DNA of 64,000 nucleotides from Conoideocrella luteorostrata. Its lineage: Eukaryota; Ascomycota; Sordariomycetes; Hypocreales; Clavicipitaceae. The stretch's first letter is position 1. Each line of letters starts with the position of its first letter. Location of the stretch: the NCBI GenBank assembly GCA_032433595.1, contig JASWJB010000007.1, positions 248,001-312,000 on the forward strand. Direction: 5' to 3'. This document shows, piece by piece, positions 24,730 to 35,939 of this stretch. The position numbers were made by a program, and so were the translations under genes. A model generated the notes under the pieces. That model was not told the origin of the DNA, searched no databases, and was given only the letters and a program-made list of their open reading frames with translations.

Positions 24730-26632
24730 GTGAAACAAAATATCTGGATAATTCTGCATCTTTTCGGCAGCTTATGTGCTTATTCCCTTCCTCCAGCTGC
24801 TGGAATCTTAACAAGCATCATTGCGGATGTAAATTGCCAGTCAACAAACACTAAAAAAATTCTGGGTGGGGTTGTTCTCAGGCCAATCCAACTTGAAGAA
24901 GAGCACGCGCAATTATGGCGAATCGCTCCACAGTCGATACCAAAAGTCTCAAATCTCTCGTCAACGGCGTTTCCCGTGGGAGGAAATCTAGCTCCACACT
25001 TCGCCCTAAGCATTGTTTGCAATATACCGGTCTTGAATTCTCTCTCAACCCAAATGTGCGGCACCACATCAATATATGATAAGATTCGATATTTTTTCGA
25101 AGACCAATTTTGCGACGTTTCGTATCGTCAATTAGTCAGCATAGCGCTGCTATATCTATTATTCAGATATATTATCAAAGTGGCTCGCACATTCATCATT
25201 CACTGCACCAGCGCTCAAAGATCGACCTTAGTCAGTCAGTCAATATCCTCCCAAAAAAATCACGGGTTCGAGCAAGTAAACGAGGCTCTAGTGAGAGAGA
25301 AAATTTGCGAACTGAGCGACGACGACATAATTAATTTATTATCCGAGGGCAAGATGGCGAGCCATTCTTTAGAAACAGTGCTCAACAACCATACTCGTGC
25401 CATACAGGTCAGGAGAAAATTTGTATCTCGCCATCACCGCACTGTGAGTTTGACCTTCCATCTGGAGGATTCCCTATTACCGTATAAGAATTATGACTGG
25501 ACACTTGTCTCGGGAACATGCTGCGAGAATGTGATTGGTTATATTCCAATTCCTGTCGGTGTTGTCGGCCCAGTCATCATTGATGATCAAACCTACTTCA
25601 TCCCAATGGCTACAACGGAGGGTGCTCTTATTGCCAGCACAAATCGAGGTTGTAAGGCAATTGACCTCAGCGGCGGAGCAACAACTTTCCTCACAGATGA
25701 CGGTATGACCAGGGGCCCGTGTGTTCGTTTCTCTACCCTAGAACGAGTTGTTAATGCGAATAAGTGGCTGCAGTCTTCGCCTGGTCAATCTGCCATGAAA
25801 AAGGCATTTGACTCGTCTAGTCGGTTTGCTCGCCTTCAATCTATTAAAACATGCATAGCAGGCAACAGTCTCTATATACGTTTTAAAGCAAGCACAGGTG
25901 ATGCCATGGGGATGAACATGGTCTGCAAAGGTGTCGAGTGCGCACTTTCTTACATGGCTGGTAAAGCCGACTTTAGTGACATGAGAATTATTTCCGTATC
26001 TGGGAATTATTGCACTGACAAAAAACCATCCGCTTTGAGTTGGATTGAAGGTCGAGGTAAAAGTGTTGTGGCAGAAGCCTTGATTCCGCCTAAAGTTGTT
26101 CGCGATATACTCAAAACGGATGTGGACTCATTGGTGAATATCAACATATCCAAGAATCTCGTGGGCTCGGCATTGGCTGGCTCAATTGGCGGCTTTAACA
26201 CACATGCTGCCAATATCGTGTCGGCTACATTTCTCGCCACTGGCCAAGACGTAGCCCAGGTGGTGGAGAGTGCGAATTGTATAACACTCATGGAAAAGTG
26301 AGTATTAACATTTTTTGAATCAATTTGGATTCAGTTTCTAACCAAGAACTAGTGTCCACGGTTCACTTCATATTACTGTGTCCATGCCATCCTTGGAGGT
26401 TGGTACTATTGGAGGTGGTACTGTGTTAAAACCGCAGAGCATCATGCTTGACATGCTGGGTGTCCACGGTCCACATCAAAGTAATCCTGGAGAGAATGCT
26501 GGAAGGCTCGCCCGAATCATCGCAGCAGCTACCTTGGCGGGCGAATTATCCACGTGCAGTGCCCTCGCTGCTGGACATCTGGTAAAGGCACACATGGTTC
26601 ACAATCGCGGGCGATCGAGCCAGCGAAGTTAA
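24730..26632 (+). CDS. HMG-CoA reductase, catalytic form lacking the sterol-sensing domain
   Basis: Exons 24730(or earlier)-26297 and 26353-26632 are joined by a 55-nt intron (GTGAGT...ACTAG), about 615 codons. Catalytic hallmarks are all present: [20 protein letters not shown] (Glu297), [22 protein letters not shown] (catalytic Lys), GQDVAQ (Asp507), and [12 protein letters not shown] with the general-acid His in exon 2. The enzyme makes mevalonate from HMG-CoA with NADPH (family knowledge). Fungal housekeeping enzymes exceed 1000 residues with a multi-pass sterol-sensing region. Here only two hydrophobic segments precede the catalytic domain (about residues 4-30 and 133-157), and no SSD exons are visible upstream. 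The start is unresolved: base 24730 is GTG after a likely acceptor, and the first in-frame ATG is at 25054. Its place beside a terpene synthase suggests a dedicated precursor-supply paralogue. Confidence 0.9.
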
Positions 26633-27493
26633 GTCATTAGATGAAGCATGATTCTGTTGACTTGGACAGAACCTGCTACAGAGGGGCAAAGACTCAGATA
26701 TGACGCATGAATATGGCTGATGGGAGCTTTCGAACATGGATGAAATGATGCCGTTGCAATTTTTTAACGTGTTATCAATATTGTTTAATTCAATGTCAAA
26801 CTTATTTATTAATTTGACTTCTGTGCAAGATTATGACGGGATTTTCTCGCAGTACTTCAGATAACCAAATGCATATGTTCGTACAATATGGTACTTTTTA
26901 ATGAACAAGTCATGTGGACTCGAAATTTCCATGCTACTCTCAAACTTCTACTGCATGCCTGCTTCAAAATTGTAAGTTTGGGTTCAGGTTATAAGTTGGA
27001 ATAAATCTATAGAGAGGAATAATTGGACAGTGTGCCGAACTAACAAATTGTTCCGTCATGCCGAAGCAAATTTTGGTGGCGATTTTAGTTGGAGGGAAAT
27101 ATGTGGCACGCTATAAAAGGCGGTGTGGATAACCCCAAAAATGGCGTAGCCAGTGCAACGGAGTGCATGTAACTAGCGTTTCGATCCACTTTCAAGCGTC
27201 GTGCTGCGTCGACCTACAACGCATCACCCGTTCGGTCGGGTTTTCATTTTTTGGTTGCCCAAATGACACGTCATAGTGGTGCTTCCTTTTCCGGACAACT
27301 AACGTTCCGCTCCACCTGTGGAATACCCAGGGCATGTCGTCTCGGCCACTGACGCTTACACTTTCGTGGGAATCGTTTTCAGATCAAATTGATACGAGAA
27401 TCCCAAGTCACAAGTCAAGGGACAAGCATCAATCTACACATCAAACGTGGTCTTAACAAATAAATTTCAGCGTTTCACACGACAGTCCTAATC
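26633..27493. other. Intergenic, promoter of P450 B
   Basis: No ORF. A TATAAAAGG string at about 27112-27120 lies some 375 bases before the P450 ATG, too far to be assigned firmly as its TATA box. Confidence 0.4.
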
Positions 27494-29095
27494 ATGGATA
27501 TCTCAATTATTATATTGTTGGCAAGTCCAAACTTATCTTGTCACCATCTAACCAAGCTTACCTTGACTAGATTACTCTGTTTTATGTAACGTTATGTGTA
27601 TATCGCACTTGCATCCACCCTCTTTCAAAGTTTCCTGGCCCTTTCATCTCGTCAGTCTCCTATCTTCCTTATCTCTGGAAGAATTGCATTAGAGGTATCT
27701 GGGTCAGAGATATCTCGACGTTGCACCGCAAATATGGCTCTATCGTTCGAATCGGGCCCAATCACCTGTCCATTGACGGGGCTTTGGCATGGCCAGGTGT
27801 GTTTGCCCATAGACCAGGAAAGCCAGAGTACTCAAAGCAAAAAAACTTCTATGGTCCCGAGGGCGAATTTAGCATGATAGGAGCACCATTTAACATGCAC
27901 CGGTACCAACGGCGAAAATTATCCCGCGCCTTCAGCGAATCTGCCTTGACACATCATGAGTCCGTGATTTCTCAACATGTGGACGAGCTGATGCAGCAAA
28001 TGATGGTCTTTTGTTCTCAAAACCAGTCAGTCAACATAGTGGAATGGCTCAAATTTGCTATTTTCGATATAATCGGCGATCTGACCTTTTCCGAGTCACT
28101 TCAATGCATAAACAAGGGCGAGTATCACCCACTGGCAGCCATGATGTCCACCGCCATTCGCGGGCATTCTTTGCGACGAGTTTTTTTAGATTTGCCAATC
28201 CCCGATATTCCTGCGTGCATTTTGAACAATCTGCCCTTTTTTAAAAAATTCGTCAAAATCCAAGATTGGGCCTGGGAAAAGGCTAGTGCCAGAATCAAAT
28301 CCGGACTTGTCGGTAAAAATGACCATGCTGACTTTCTCGACTACCTCCTTGAGAACACGCCCGAAGACGATCATGTCATGACTGAAAGGGAAATTTTGGC
28401 AAATTCGTTTCTCTTTTTTTTAGCGGGGAGCGACACCACTGCAACAGCTTTATCTGGATTATTCTTCTATCTTGGTCAGAACCGACAGGTTTACGACACT
28501 CTACTGGAAGAGCTTCGGGAGAAGTTTCCTACAGAGTCCGATATCAATGCGCACAGTTGCGCCTCATTGCCATTTCTCAGCGCTTGCATCGAAGAAACCT
28601 TAAGGCTATATCCGCCTTCGCCTGAAATGCCCCCAAGAATATCTCCGGGCGACGTCATTGAGGGGCATGACATACCGTCGGGTGTAGGTTCCAGAAGTTT
28701 AGTTCCTTTGTTCATCTCTAGGACTTAGAGCTTACTTTTTTTCGTAGACTTATATTTCCGTTTTTTCAACCTCGACATTCCGCAATCCAGACCATTTTCA
28801 AGATCCAGATCACTTTTGTCCACACAGATGGTTGTCACCAGATCATCCGCTATACAAGCCGAAGTTTCGGAGGGACAATCGTTTTGTTTGTAAACCTTTT
28901 AGCTACGGACGACGAGACTGCATTGGTAAAATTTTAGCTTACGCAGAAATTCGATTAATTCTTGTGCGACTTCTCCATAGATTCGATTTTGAGTTAATAT
29001 CTGGTCAGGATGACTGGCAGTCTAAGCAGCGAATGTTTATGGTCTGGGAGAAACTCCCATTGAACATCTTGTTTCGGCCTAGGGGGACTGTTTGA
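27494..29095 (+). CDS. Cytochrome P450 (CYP65-like), cluster P450 B
   Basis: Three exons, 27494-27520, 27571-28683 and 28748-29095, encode 495 residues, the same length as P450 A. The 27-nt first exon (MDISIIILL) joins the membrane helix across a 50-nt intron with a GC-AG donor (GCAAGT), a CTAAC branch site and a CTAG acceptor. Without it the frame has no upstream ATG. Signatures: HPLSKFPGP hinge, KYGSIVRIGPN, I-helix AGSDTT, K-helix EETLR, DHFCPHRW (PERF equivalent) and heme loop FSYGRRDCIGK. The second intron falls just before TYISVFSTSTFRNPDHF. The HRPGKPEYSK and DFLDYLL regions resemble CYP65-type fungal P450s (family knowledge). The expected location is the ER membrane. As part of the cluster it probably hydroxylates the terpene (inference). 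Confidence 0.9.
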
Positions 29096-30402
29096 AGAAC
29101 AAGGCAACCAACCGATACGAAGTGAGTTGTAATAATTTAAATACTAGTATGTGGCTGGAACTCCGACTGGGCAAAATTGGTAGCAAAAGTGCTTATATGG
29201 GTTAAATCAGGTATTTTCGGCAACTATGTATCTGGTCTATTCTACATGGAATTTTCTTTTCATAATCGGCGTCGGGCATGCCGAGGCGCAGCCATAATGG
29301 GTAGGAGCGACGCCATCAGACGGGTTCTCACAGCATTTATAGCAAACACCAACACTTACTTTGCTCGATGTAATGCGGTAATTAGTGTCTCGTGATCTCG
29401 GTTAAAGCCTACTCTGAGGGGGCTAGTAAGCAGGAGCGGCAACTTGCAAGTGGCTAATGTGCGCTTATATCATATTGGCACTGAGAATAAATGTGGCAAT
29501 GCAATTCGACTGTGGGGGGTTATTTGGTTAGCATACACGTGTAAAATTCGAGGGGATCAAATTCAGTGCCAGATAATGGCTAGCGTCACAAATCTTGCGC
29601 AAGTGACATCATTGATCGCACAAGATGAGAGGCTCGGTTTGGCATGGCGTTTGGCGCCATTCACATTGTGCTAACTTGAAAGTTGCCTCGTCAAAATCGA
29701 AAGACCAGGTCAGACCAATTTTGGTAAGTACGTCTAGCTCAGCGGCCGCTGGAGATCTATTAGCGTTGAGTTCAGGACCCCCAGCGCTATTGGAAAGGCG
29801 GGGAGACTTTTTTATAGCGGCATGTATGTATGTATTAACTAGCAGCTAGACGAGGTTGGTCCACTGCGCATCTTGTTCAGGATGACTTCCTTCAGTTTCC
29901 GATGATATCCGACGAGTTCTGGCTGAGCTGAAAACCTCCTGAAGCTACTCACTATCCCTTCACTAATCTAGCTATTTTAGACCGTCATGTTCCCGACGTA
30001 GGCAATTCCCATCTCAACAGCTACGCCTCGAGAGGTGGAACAGCTTGCCAGCCACGGCGGTGACGGCTGTCGACCCCCTTCGGATTTGTGAATTTAGGCA
30101 TTGGAAATGCTAGGCGAAAATCGTATCAAAAAATTGTATTTATTTAGTTTGTTTGGTGATCTGTTTAATACAATGAGACTTGAGAGCAGCGATGAGCCAC
30201 CAAACAAGGACAGGTTGGACCCGTGCGCACTCAAACAAACACCTTTTTTCGGTTTTGTCGTCGGTACTTCGTCCAGAAGCAATCTTTGCATCGACTTCGA
30301 ATTGATTGTGCATGTTCAGATCTCTCAAATCGCTGGAACACTTGGAGAAACGCCACGGCTAGTCTACGGAGACAAACAGCATAAAACAAAGGCAGAACGC
30401 GC
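29096..30402. other. Intergenic between P450 B and SDR (convergent genes)
   Basis: About 1.3 kb between convergently transcribed genes. The small ORFs lack family signatures. Nothing else was recognised. Confidence 0.5.
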
Positions 30403-31401
30403 CTAAGCAAAAGGCGCAACCTCCCTATCGCTCCAGTCCCAGAACCTCCTCACAGCAGAATTTTCGTCCGTTTTCGACTCGTCCAGCACTTTGCGTATGT
30501 CCTCCCGCAGAAAGTCATTGCCGTTTCTGCCCCAAGGTACCACAAATATTCCGCCGTCTTCAATCTTGATACCTTGGCTCCATCCAGAATACAGCTCGGT
30601 GTAGGCACCGTATCGAGGGGAATACGTGATGAGCTTGGCTACCAACAATCCCCAAAAATTCAGATGGCGCTTCAGTTCGCTGTTCAGATTACCAGGGTTG
30701 AACGCGACACTCAAAATTCCATGATCCCCATACCGACGGCTAAACTCGGCAGCGTACAAGTTGTTGGCAGCTTTAGATTGAGCATAGTTTGTGAGCCGGA
30801 ATGACGCCATGACTGGTGCACCGTCTTCGCCAATGTCCACACCGCTTGTGGGGGATAGCAAATTGGTGATGAGAGAACTGGCCCAGATGACTCGGACTGA
30901 TGCAGGAGGGCAGCAGGCGGCGGTTTGTTTTAAAATAGGAATCAAGCCCTTCGTGAATAAAAAAGGGCCAAGGCAGTTTGTGACCATGTGCAGTTCGTGG
31001 CCTTGCTTGCCTTGGCTTCCACCGAAAGGCATCATGACACCAGCATTGTTGACAAGAACATCCAGACGCTTCTCTTTAGCTGTGAATTGCTGTACTGCCG
31101 GCGCAATGGTAGTCAAATCCGACAGATCAATTGACAGGAATTCGAGGCGGCCCTGGGAGGTTGGATAATTTGCCCTAATGGCATCAATAGCTGTGGTGGC
31201 CTTGTCTCGGTTCCTTCCAGCGACGTAGACCGTGGCATTGTGTTGATACAAGATGTCTGTCAACTCCTTGCCTACACCTGCGTAGCCGCCGGTGATGATG
31301 TGAACTTTGCCAATTTGATCCGGAAGGTTCTTCTCTGTAATGCTCGGCCTGGGAACCAGAAAAGATTGGGTGATGTTGCTCCAAGTAAAAAGCTGCGCCA
31401 T
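30403..31401 (-). CDS. Short-chain dehydrogenase/reductase
   Basis: An intronless 332-residue protein with ATG at 31401. The Rossmann cofactor motif is TGGYAGVG (residues 37-44), followed by AGRNRDK after the second strand (an Arg there favours NADP), then DLSDL, NNAG (118-121), catalytic Ser (175-176) and YAQSK (Tyr206, Lys210). The extended length and C-terminal half resemble fungal WW-domain-oxidoreductase/retinol-dehydrogenase-like SDRs (family knowledge). A soluble oxidoreductase is predicted, with no signal peptide. It is the last gene before the LINE debris and may be a tailoring enzyme converting an alcohol and ketone of the terpenoid (inference); it could equally be an unrelated neighbour. 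Confidence 0.9.
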   Translation of the reverse strand: MAQLFTWSNITQSFLVPRPSITEKNLPDQIGKVHIITGGYAGVGKELTDILYQHNATVYVAGRNRDKATTAIDAIRANYPTSQGRLEFLSIDLSDLTTIAPAVQQFTAKEKRLDVLVNNAGVMMPFGGSQGKQGHELHMVTNCLGPFLFTKGLIPILKQTAACCPPASVRVIWASSLITNLLSPTSGVDIGEDGAPVMASFRLTNYAQSKAANNLYAAEFSRRYGDHGILSVAFNPGNLNSELKRHLNFWGLLVAKLITYSPRYGAYTELYSGWSQGIKIEDGGIFVVPWGRNGNDFLREDIRKVLDESKTDENSAVRRFWDWSDREVAPFA

Positions 31402-31929
31402 ATCTGCTAATTACAGACTGAACCTGAGTGTATGCGCAGCTGGTCACCAGGATCAGGCTCATTAGTTAAGCCGCCAAGTTCCAATGCGTCGAGAAAGAAG
31501 AGGGCTTGAGGATGCGGACTTGTGCAGATCACTCGCAAGAACTCGCGGCGCTAGAATTTCCCAAGGGGAATTGATAGTTGTGCTACGAGAATTGATACGT
31601 GTGCTACACCTTAACGGGTGCTACACTCTTTATTGACCAAACAGTCGCCAAGCCCGTTAATTCATCCACAGAAAGGCGGTGTAACCAACGAGCTACTCTC
31701 GTGCCTTAAGAGCGGACTAATTGGCTGATTTCATTGCATCTTTTACGCTTACGATGCTTGTTCCGTGTCAAATTAGTAACATTCTCGTGAATACAGTAAT
31801 TGCGTGTAGGCAGTATCATTGAATCATGGCCGGACTACTGCATAACCATCCTGCGTCTCAGCGGAGTAGAATAAGTCCTGTTCTTCAGTATCTCCTCAAC
31901 GTTCCCCGTAGACCACCACTGACATTGGT
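31402..31929. other. SDR promoter and left flank of the LINE relic
   Basis: No ORF. The sequence grades into the LINE remnant; its 5' end could not be fixed. Confidence 0.4.
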
Positions 31930-34900
31930 CTCACCTGCACGTGGCCGATTGGACCCCGTTATCACCACTTACCCGGATGTGCAATGCTGCTATTGCTGAA
32001 CGTCAGCAGCTCGAAGAAGTCCCTCCACTGCCTAAGCCGGCCGTTCATGAGGAGCAATCGCCCATTGACATCACGGAAGCAGCTGACGAACTCGTCAGTG
32101 AGCAAGTCGCTGCCCACACATACGCCGTGAACAACTGCCCCCGCAGGCTTACCGATCTCCCTGGGAATGAACTGGACTACGACATTGCCGTCCGCGACGA
32201 AATCGACAACCAGACAGGGCTTACGCCAGTCAGTATCAGAGTTCCTCGCCACAATAATGAACAACCTCCCTACAAGACACCAGTTAATTTCCTTCCTTGA
32301 ACTGACAAAAAGAACTTAGAGTCTGTTCGGCACTAACCGACCGGCTAGGCTCATAGAAAATGCCAAATCCCTCAAGCAGTGCGAGATCTGCTGGGACCAC
32401 CATACGCAACATGCATGCAACAGACAATCACGATGCAAACGCTGCGGAAAGACTGGCCACACCGGCGAAGGTTGCGGTGCCGTGCCGCCGAACAACGCGT
32501 CAACTGTCTCGGACCACACCTTGCAGACCTCGTGATGTGTCCGACGCGGCCAAAGAAAACGCGCGGACTATACCACCGCCTTCCAAAAGAACAACGAGCA
32601 GTAATCAGACGGACGGGCGCTGAACTTTTTCAGCAGCGTCAGACGGCACAACAGCGACAACAACCGCAGACGGCGCCCAACGCTCAAACGGCGACCAAAG
32701 CAGCGACAGAGCAGCGCGCTCCAGTGGCGATCATGGAACCGCTCCAAGAGCATGTTAACCCACAAGAACTAACCAACCCCTAGCTCGCACCCTGCCGGTC
32801 CTGCCGGCCTCATCCCCAATGCGCCTCAGGATATTAGAACTAGGGCCGGAAGCAGCACTCAGACAACTGCGTCCAATATTGCCCAAGCGGCGCCGTGCCA
32901 ACACGACCTGTCCTCTCCATGAGAAGACTACCAAGGACATACAACAACAATAGGGAGACGCTTAAGGTCTCCCGGGCGAACGTGGGCAAGATTCCGGCCG
33001 CCAATGACTACGCCCTCGCGCTGAATGATTCAGAGAATTATAATACCGTCCTTCTTCAGGAATTTTGGATGGAGGCGAAAGACTCTCGGCGCCTCGCGAA
33101 AACCCACCTAGCTTACGAAACATTCTGTCTGGTCAATAGCTGGGACAGCGGCAACACGGGGCCGAGGGTTATAACATATATTCATAAAGACTCGTGTGTC
33201 CTCGCGGATTAAAAACAACCGGCACACACCCGCGATATCCTATGGCTAATGGTAAATGGAATAACCATCGTGTATATCTACCGCTAGCCCTCGTATAACG
33301 CCGCGTTAAACATATTGCCGCAGTAGTCTCCGCCTGATAAGTGCCTTATGGCAGGTGATTTCAACGCGAAACATTACTCCTGGCAGACAGGAAGAAAAGG
33401 CGATCCAGGAGAAGACATTGCAGCCTGGGCAGCCTGGGCAGCCGAAAGCAGACCGGACCTCTTGAACACTGTGGATATCCCTACAAACCCACATGGTAAC
33501 ACAATCGACCTCGCATTCTCAAACATTAACCTGGCCCCTGCAGTGGTTGAGGATCATCTCGCCACGAGCTCCGACCCCTTCACCTTGAGTCTCACACTTC
33601 CACATATTGCTCTGACGCCCTTGGAATCGCGGGGTAAGATGCGCGTCACGACTGATAAGGAGCTGCAGCGCTTCAAAGAGCTTGTCGAGGCGGGTGCGGT
33701 GCCCGTTACATCCCGTCCGCGACCTCGACGGCCGTGCAGTCAGACACACTGACCGCCTTACCGATGAATGTGCTGAATTTGCGGCAGAACTCCGCGCCGT
33801 GCGAATAATCTTCTCCATGGGCGTTGATAAAAAAGTGCAGCTAGTGAGAAAAACATCCTAAAAGGTGGTCCGCCGGGCCAAGCGTCAATACTGGCGCAAG
33901 CTTATCGACAGCTTCACGGACAGCAGCGCGGTTTCCAAAGCAGTCCGACGGCTCAAATCGCCGAGCGCCTTTCAGCCCTCGCCACGGCAAGTTGACGGGG
34001 TGGTCTAAGAAACCCAGTTGCCAAGGAGAATGCCCTAAGATGAGGCACATTAGAACGCCGCGCAGTAGCGGACGATACTGCAGACCTTTAGAAATTTGTC
34101 TCCCCGTCATGACGAATACCATTTGCAGCGAAAATCGCTCTTGAGGAAGCAGAAGATGCCACGGTCAAGACCGGCAACAACTCACTGTAAGGATATGATA
34201 TTACCGTCAAGACATTGCGAGCTGTGTGGGATGTAATAGGGGAGGCTGTGCGGCGTTTCTATGAGGGTTGCTTATTTGTTCAAACCGTTTCGCGAGGCAG
34301 AGATAGTTATGATTCCCAAAACTAGGAAAAGAGACCTGAGCACGCCTAGAGCCAGGCTTCCGATCTCTCTGCTTGTATAGGCGAAGGCCTCGAGCGTCTG
34401 CTCGCGCGCCGTCTAGCATGGGCAGCAATTCACTATGCGGTTCTTCATCCACAACAGGCTGGCGCACTACCGAAGCTATCGGCCGTCGACCTGGTCGCTG
34501 CTCTGATACACGACATCGATGAAGCATTCGCATGCCCAGAGAAAATTACACTAGTAACCGCGGACATTCAGGGAGCGTTTGACTCGGTCCTCCGCAATAA
34601 GCATGTATTGCGATTCCGCGAGCAAGGCTGAGCAGTCCCGAGAGGCAATTTGGCTTCGCAGACGACACCGCTGTCTGCATCGGACAGAGCCTGAAAGAGA
34701 CAGTGAGAAAAGCATCAGAAGATACATGAGAGAACCAGTTTCCTGGGGCGCCGCCAGCGGCATCTCATTTGACCCAGGCAAGACAAAGGTCATGCACTTC
34801 TCTTTGAAACCCCGCGGAAGCGTCCCGGGCGTACGCCACGGCAACGTAGTGAAGCATCCTGAGGACGCTATGCACTGGCTCGGGCTTTGGCTGGACGTGA

Positions 34901-34990
34901 AATTGACATTCAGGACACATGTCGATAAATCGGCAGCCAAGGCACAGGCTGTTGCCCACCACCTCCGCAGCCTAGGACACACATGACGCG
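31930..34990 (+). mobile_element. Dead non-LTR (LINE, Tad1-like) retrotransposon
   Basis: Fragments occur in proper LINE order but in several frames with stops. ORF1 N-terminal part at 31941-32300. A cysteine pair region at about 32380 and a canonical CCHC zinc knuckle (CKRCGKTGHTGEGC) at 32434-32475. Apurinic-type endonuclease pieces at 32895-33212 (VLLQEFW, VNSWDSG) and 33348-33752 (GDFNAKHYSWQ, GNTIDLAFSN). Reverse-transcriptase pieces at about 34380-34620 (VTADIQGAFDSV) and 34630-34985 (FDPGKTKVMHFS, LGLWLD). The order matches Tad1-clade LINEs of fungi (family knowledge). No ORF is intact, so it cannot move. RIP or age may explain the stops. The 3' end and any target-site duplication were not found. 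Confidence 0.85.
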
Positions 34991-35939
34991 GCTCGTCGCC
35001 AAATGCCGTGCAGAGTGCTGTACGAGCCTTGGAATATCTCCCCAAAAATCTGAACCTGCTTCTGCATCTTCAATAATGCAGCGCAAGTCTTCATCGTCCA
35101 TCTTGCGAATAGTGAGTACTCAGCAATGAGACATTATCCATGGCCAAGTACTGCATCTTATTAGTTAGGCCATTTCATTCCATGCATGTGGATCTCAGTG
35201 AGAAAAAGCCTTGTTTCAAAAAGTATAATAGGTACAGCGCCGTGGCTTTAGCTATTAAACGATCTGCCACTGCGTCTCGAGCCGGGTATTCTATAACGCA
35301 GCAGATTCCAAGATCCAAGTGCCTTTTCTTCCGCAACAGCTGATTGGGCGGTGATTGCTTCGATTTTCCGTAGCACAAAGACTTGAGAGCACACCTTCCA
35401 AGTTTGACTCCGAGGCAGACCGGCCGGAGGCGAGTTCGTAAAGTGTTTGTAGCGGCCGATTGCTGCAACAACGGACTGGCGGCTAGCGGGTGGCCGCGCA
35501 GGCCGGATCGCTGTACCTCACCGTACCCGTTACCCCCCTGGCCCCTGTACTGCACTGTAGTGTAGTGCATTGAGCGCAGTACTCCGTAGTGACCAAGCAT
35601 GCAGAGCACAGATTGCCGTGCCGGCCGAACTAAACGAAATCGCGAACTGGGATGACGACCTGGATACAAACTAAAATAATCCTTTTCCGGTGCGTTTAAT
35701 CCGGAGCTTAAGATGTGGAAAGGGAAATAAGCCAGCTTGGCAAGGATTTGGTCAGAAGGGGTATAAATGAGGGTATTTGGAAGGATCCGTCTCTGCATGC
35801 TATATCATCTATCAGCATCAGCATCAGCATCAGCATCATCAATACTGACCCCTCCCAGTTGAACGAAACGCAAACAATCCCCCCGTTCATGTCAAACGAC
35901 TCAGCTCCGACATGAAGCAGAGAAACCCTCGCTAGATCC
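34991..35939. other. Intergenic between LINE relic and STAND gene
   Basis: A 207-codon minus-strand ORF (35798-35175) has no convincing composition and is left out. A TACTCCGTA motif sits at 35580-35588 and an (ATCAGC)n microsatellite at 35811-35840. Confidence 0.4.
35811..35840. repeat. ATCAGC microsatellite
   Basis: Four tandem hexamers ATCAGC followed by ATCATC, about 100 bases beyond the 3' end of the STAND gene. Confidence 0.85.

Noticed and set aside
35175..35798. 207-codon minus-strand ORF
   Set aside because: Overlaps repeat-like DNA, has an uneven composition and no family resemblance; probably chance.
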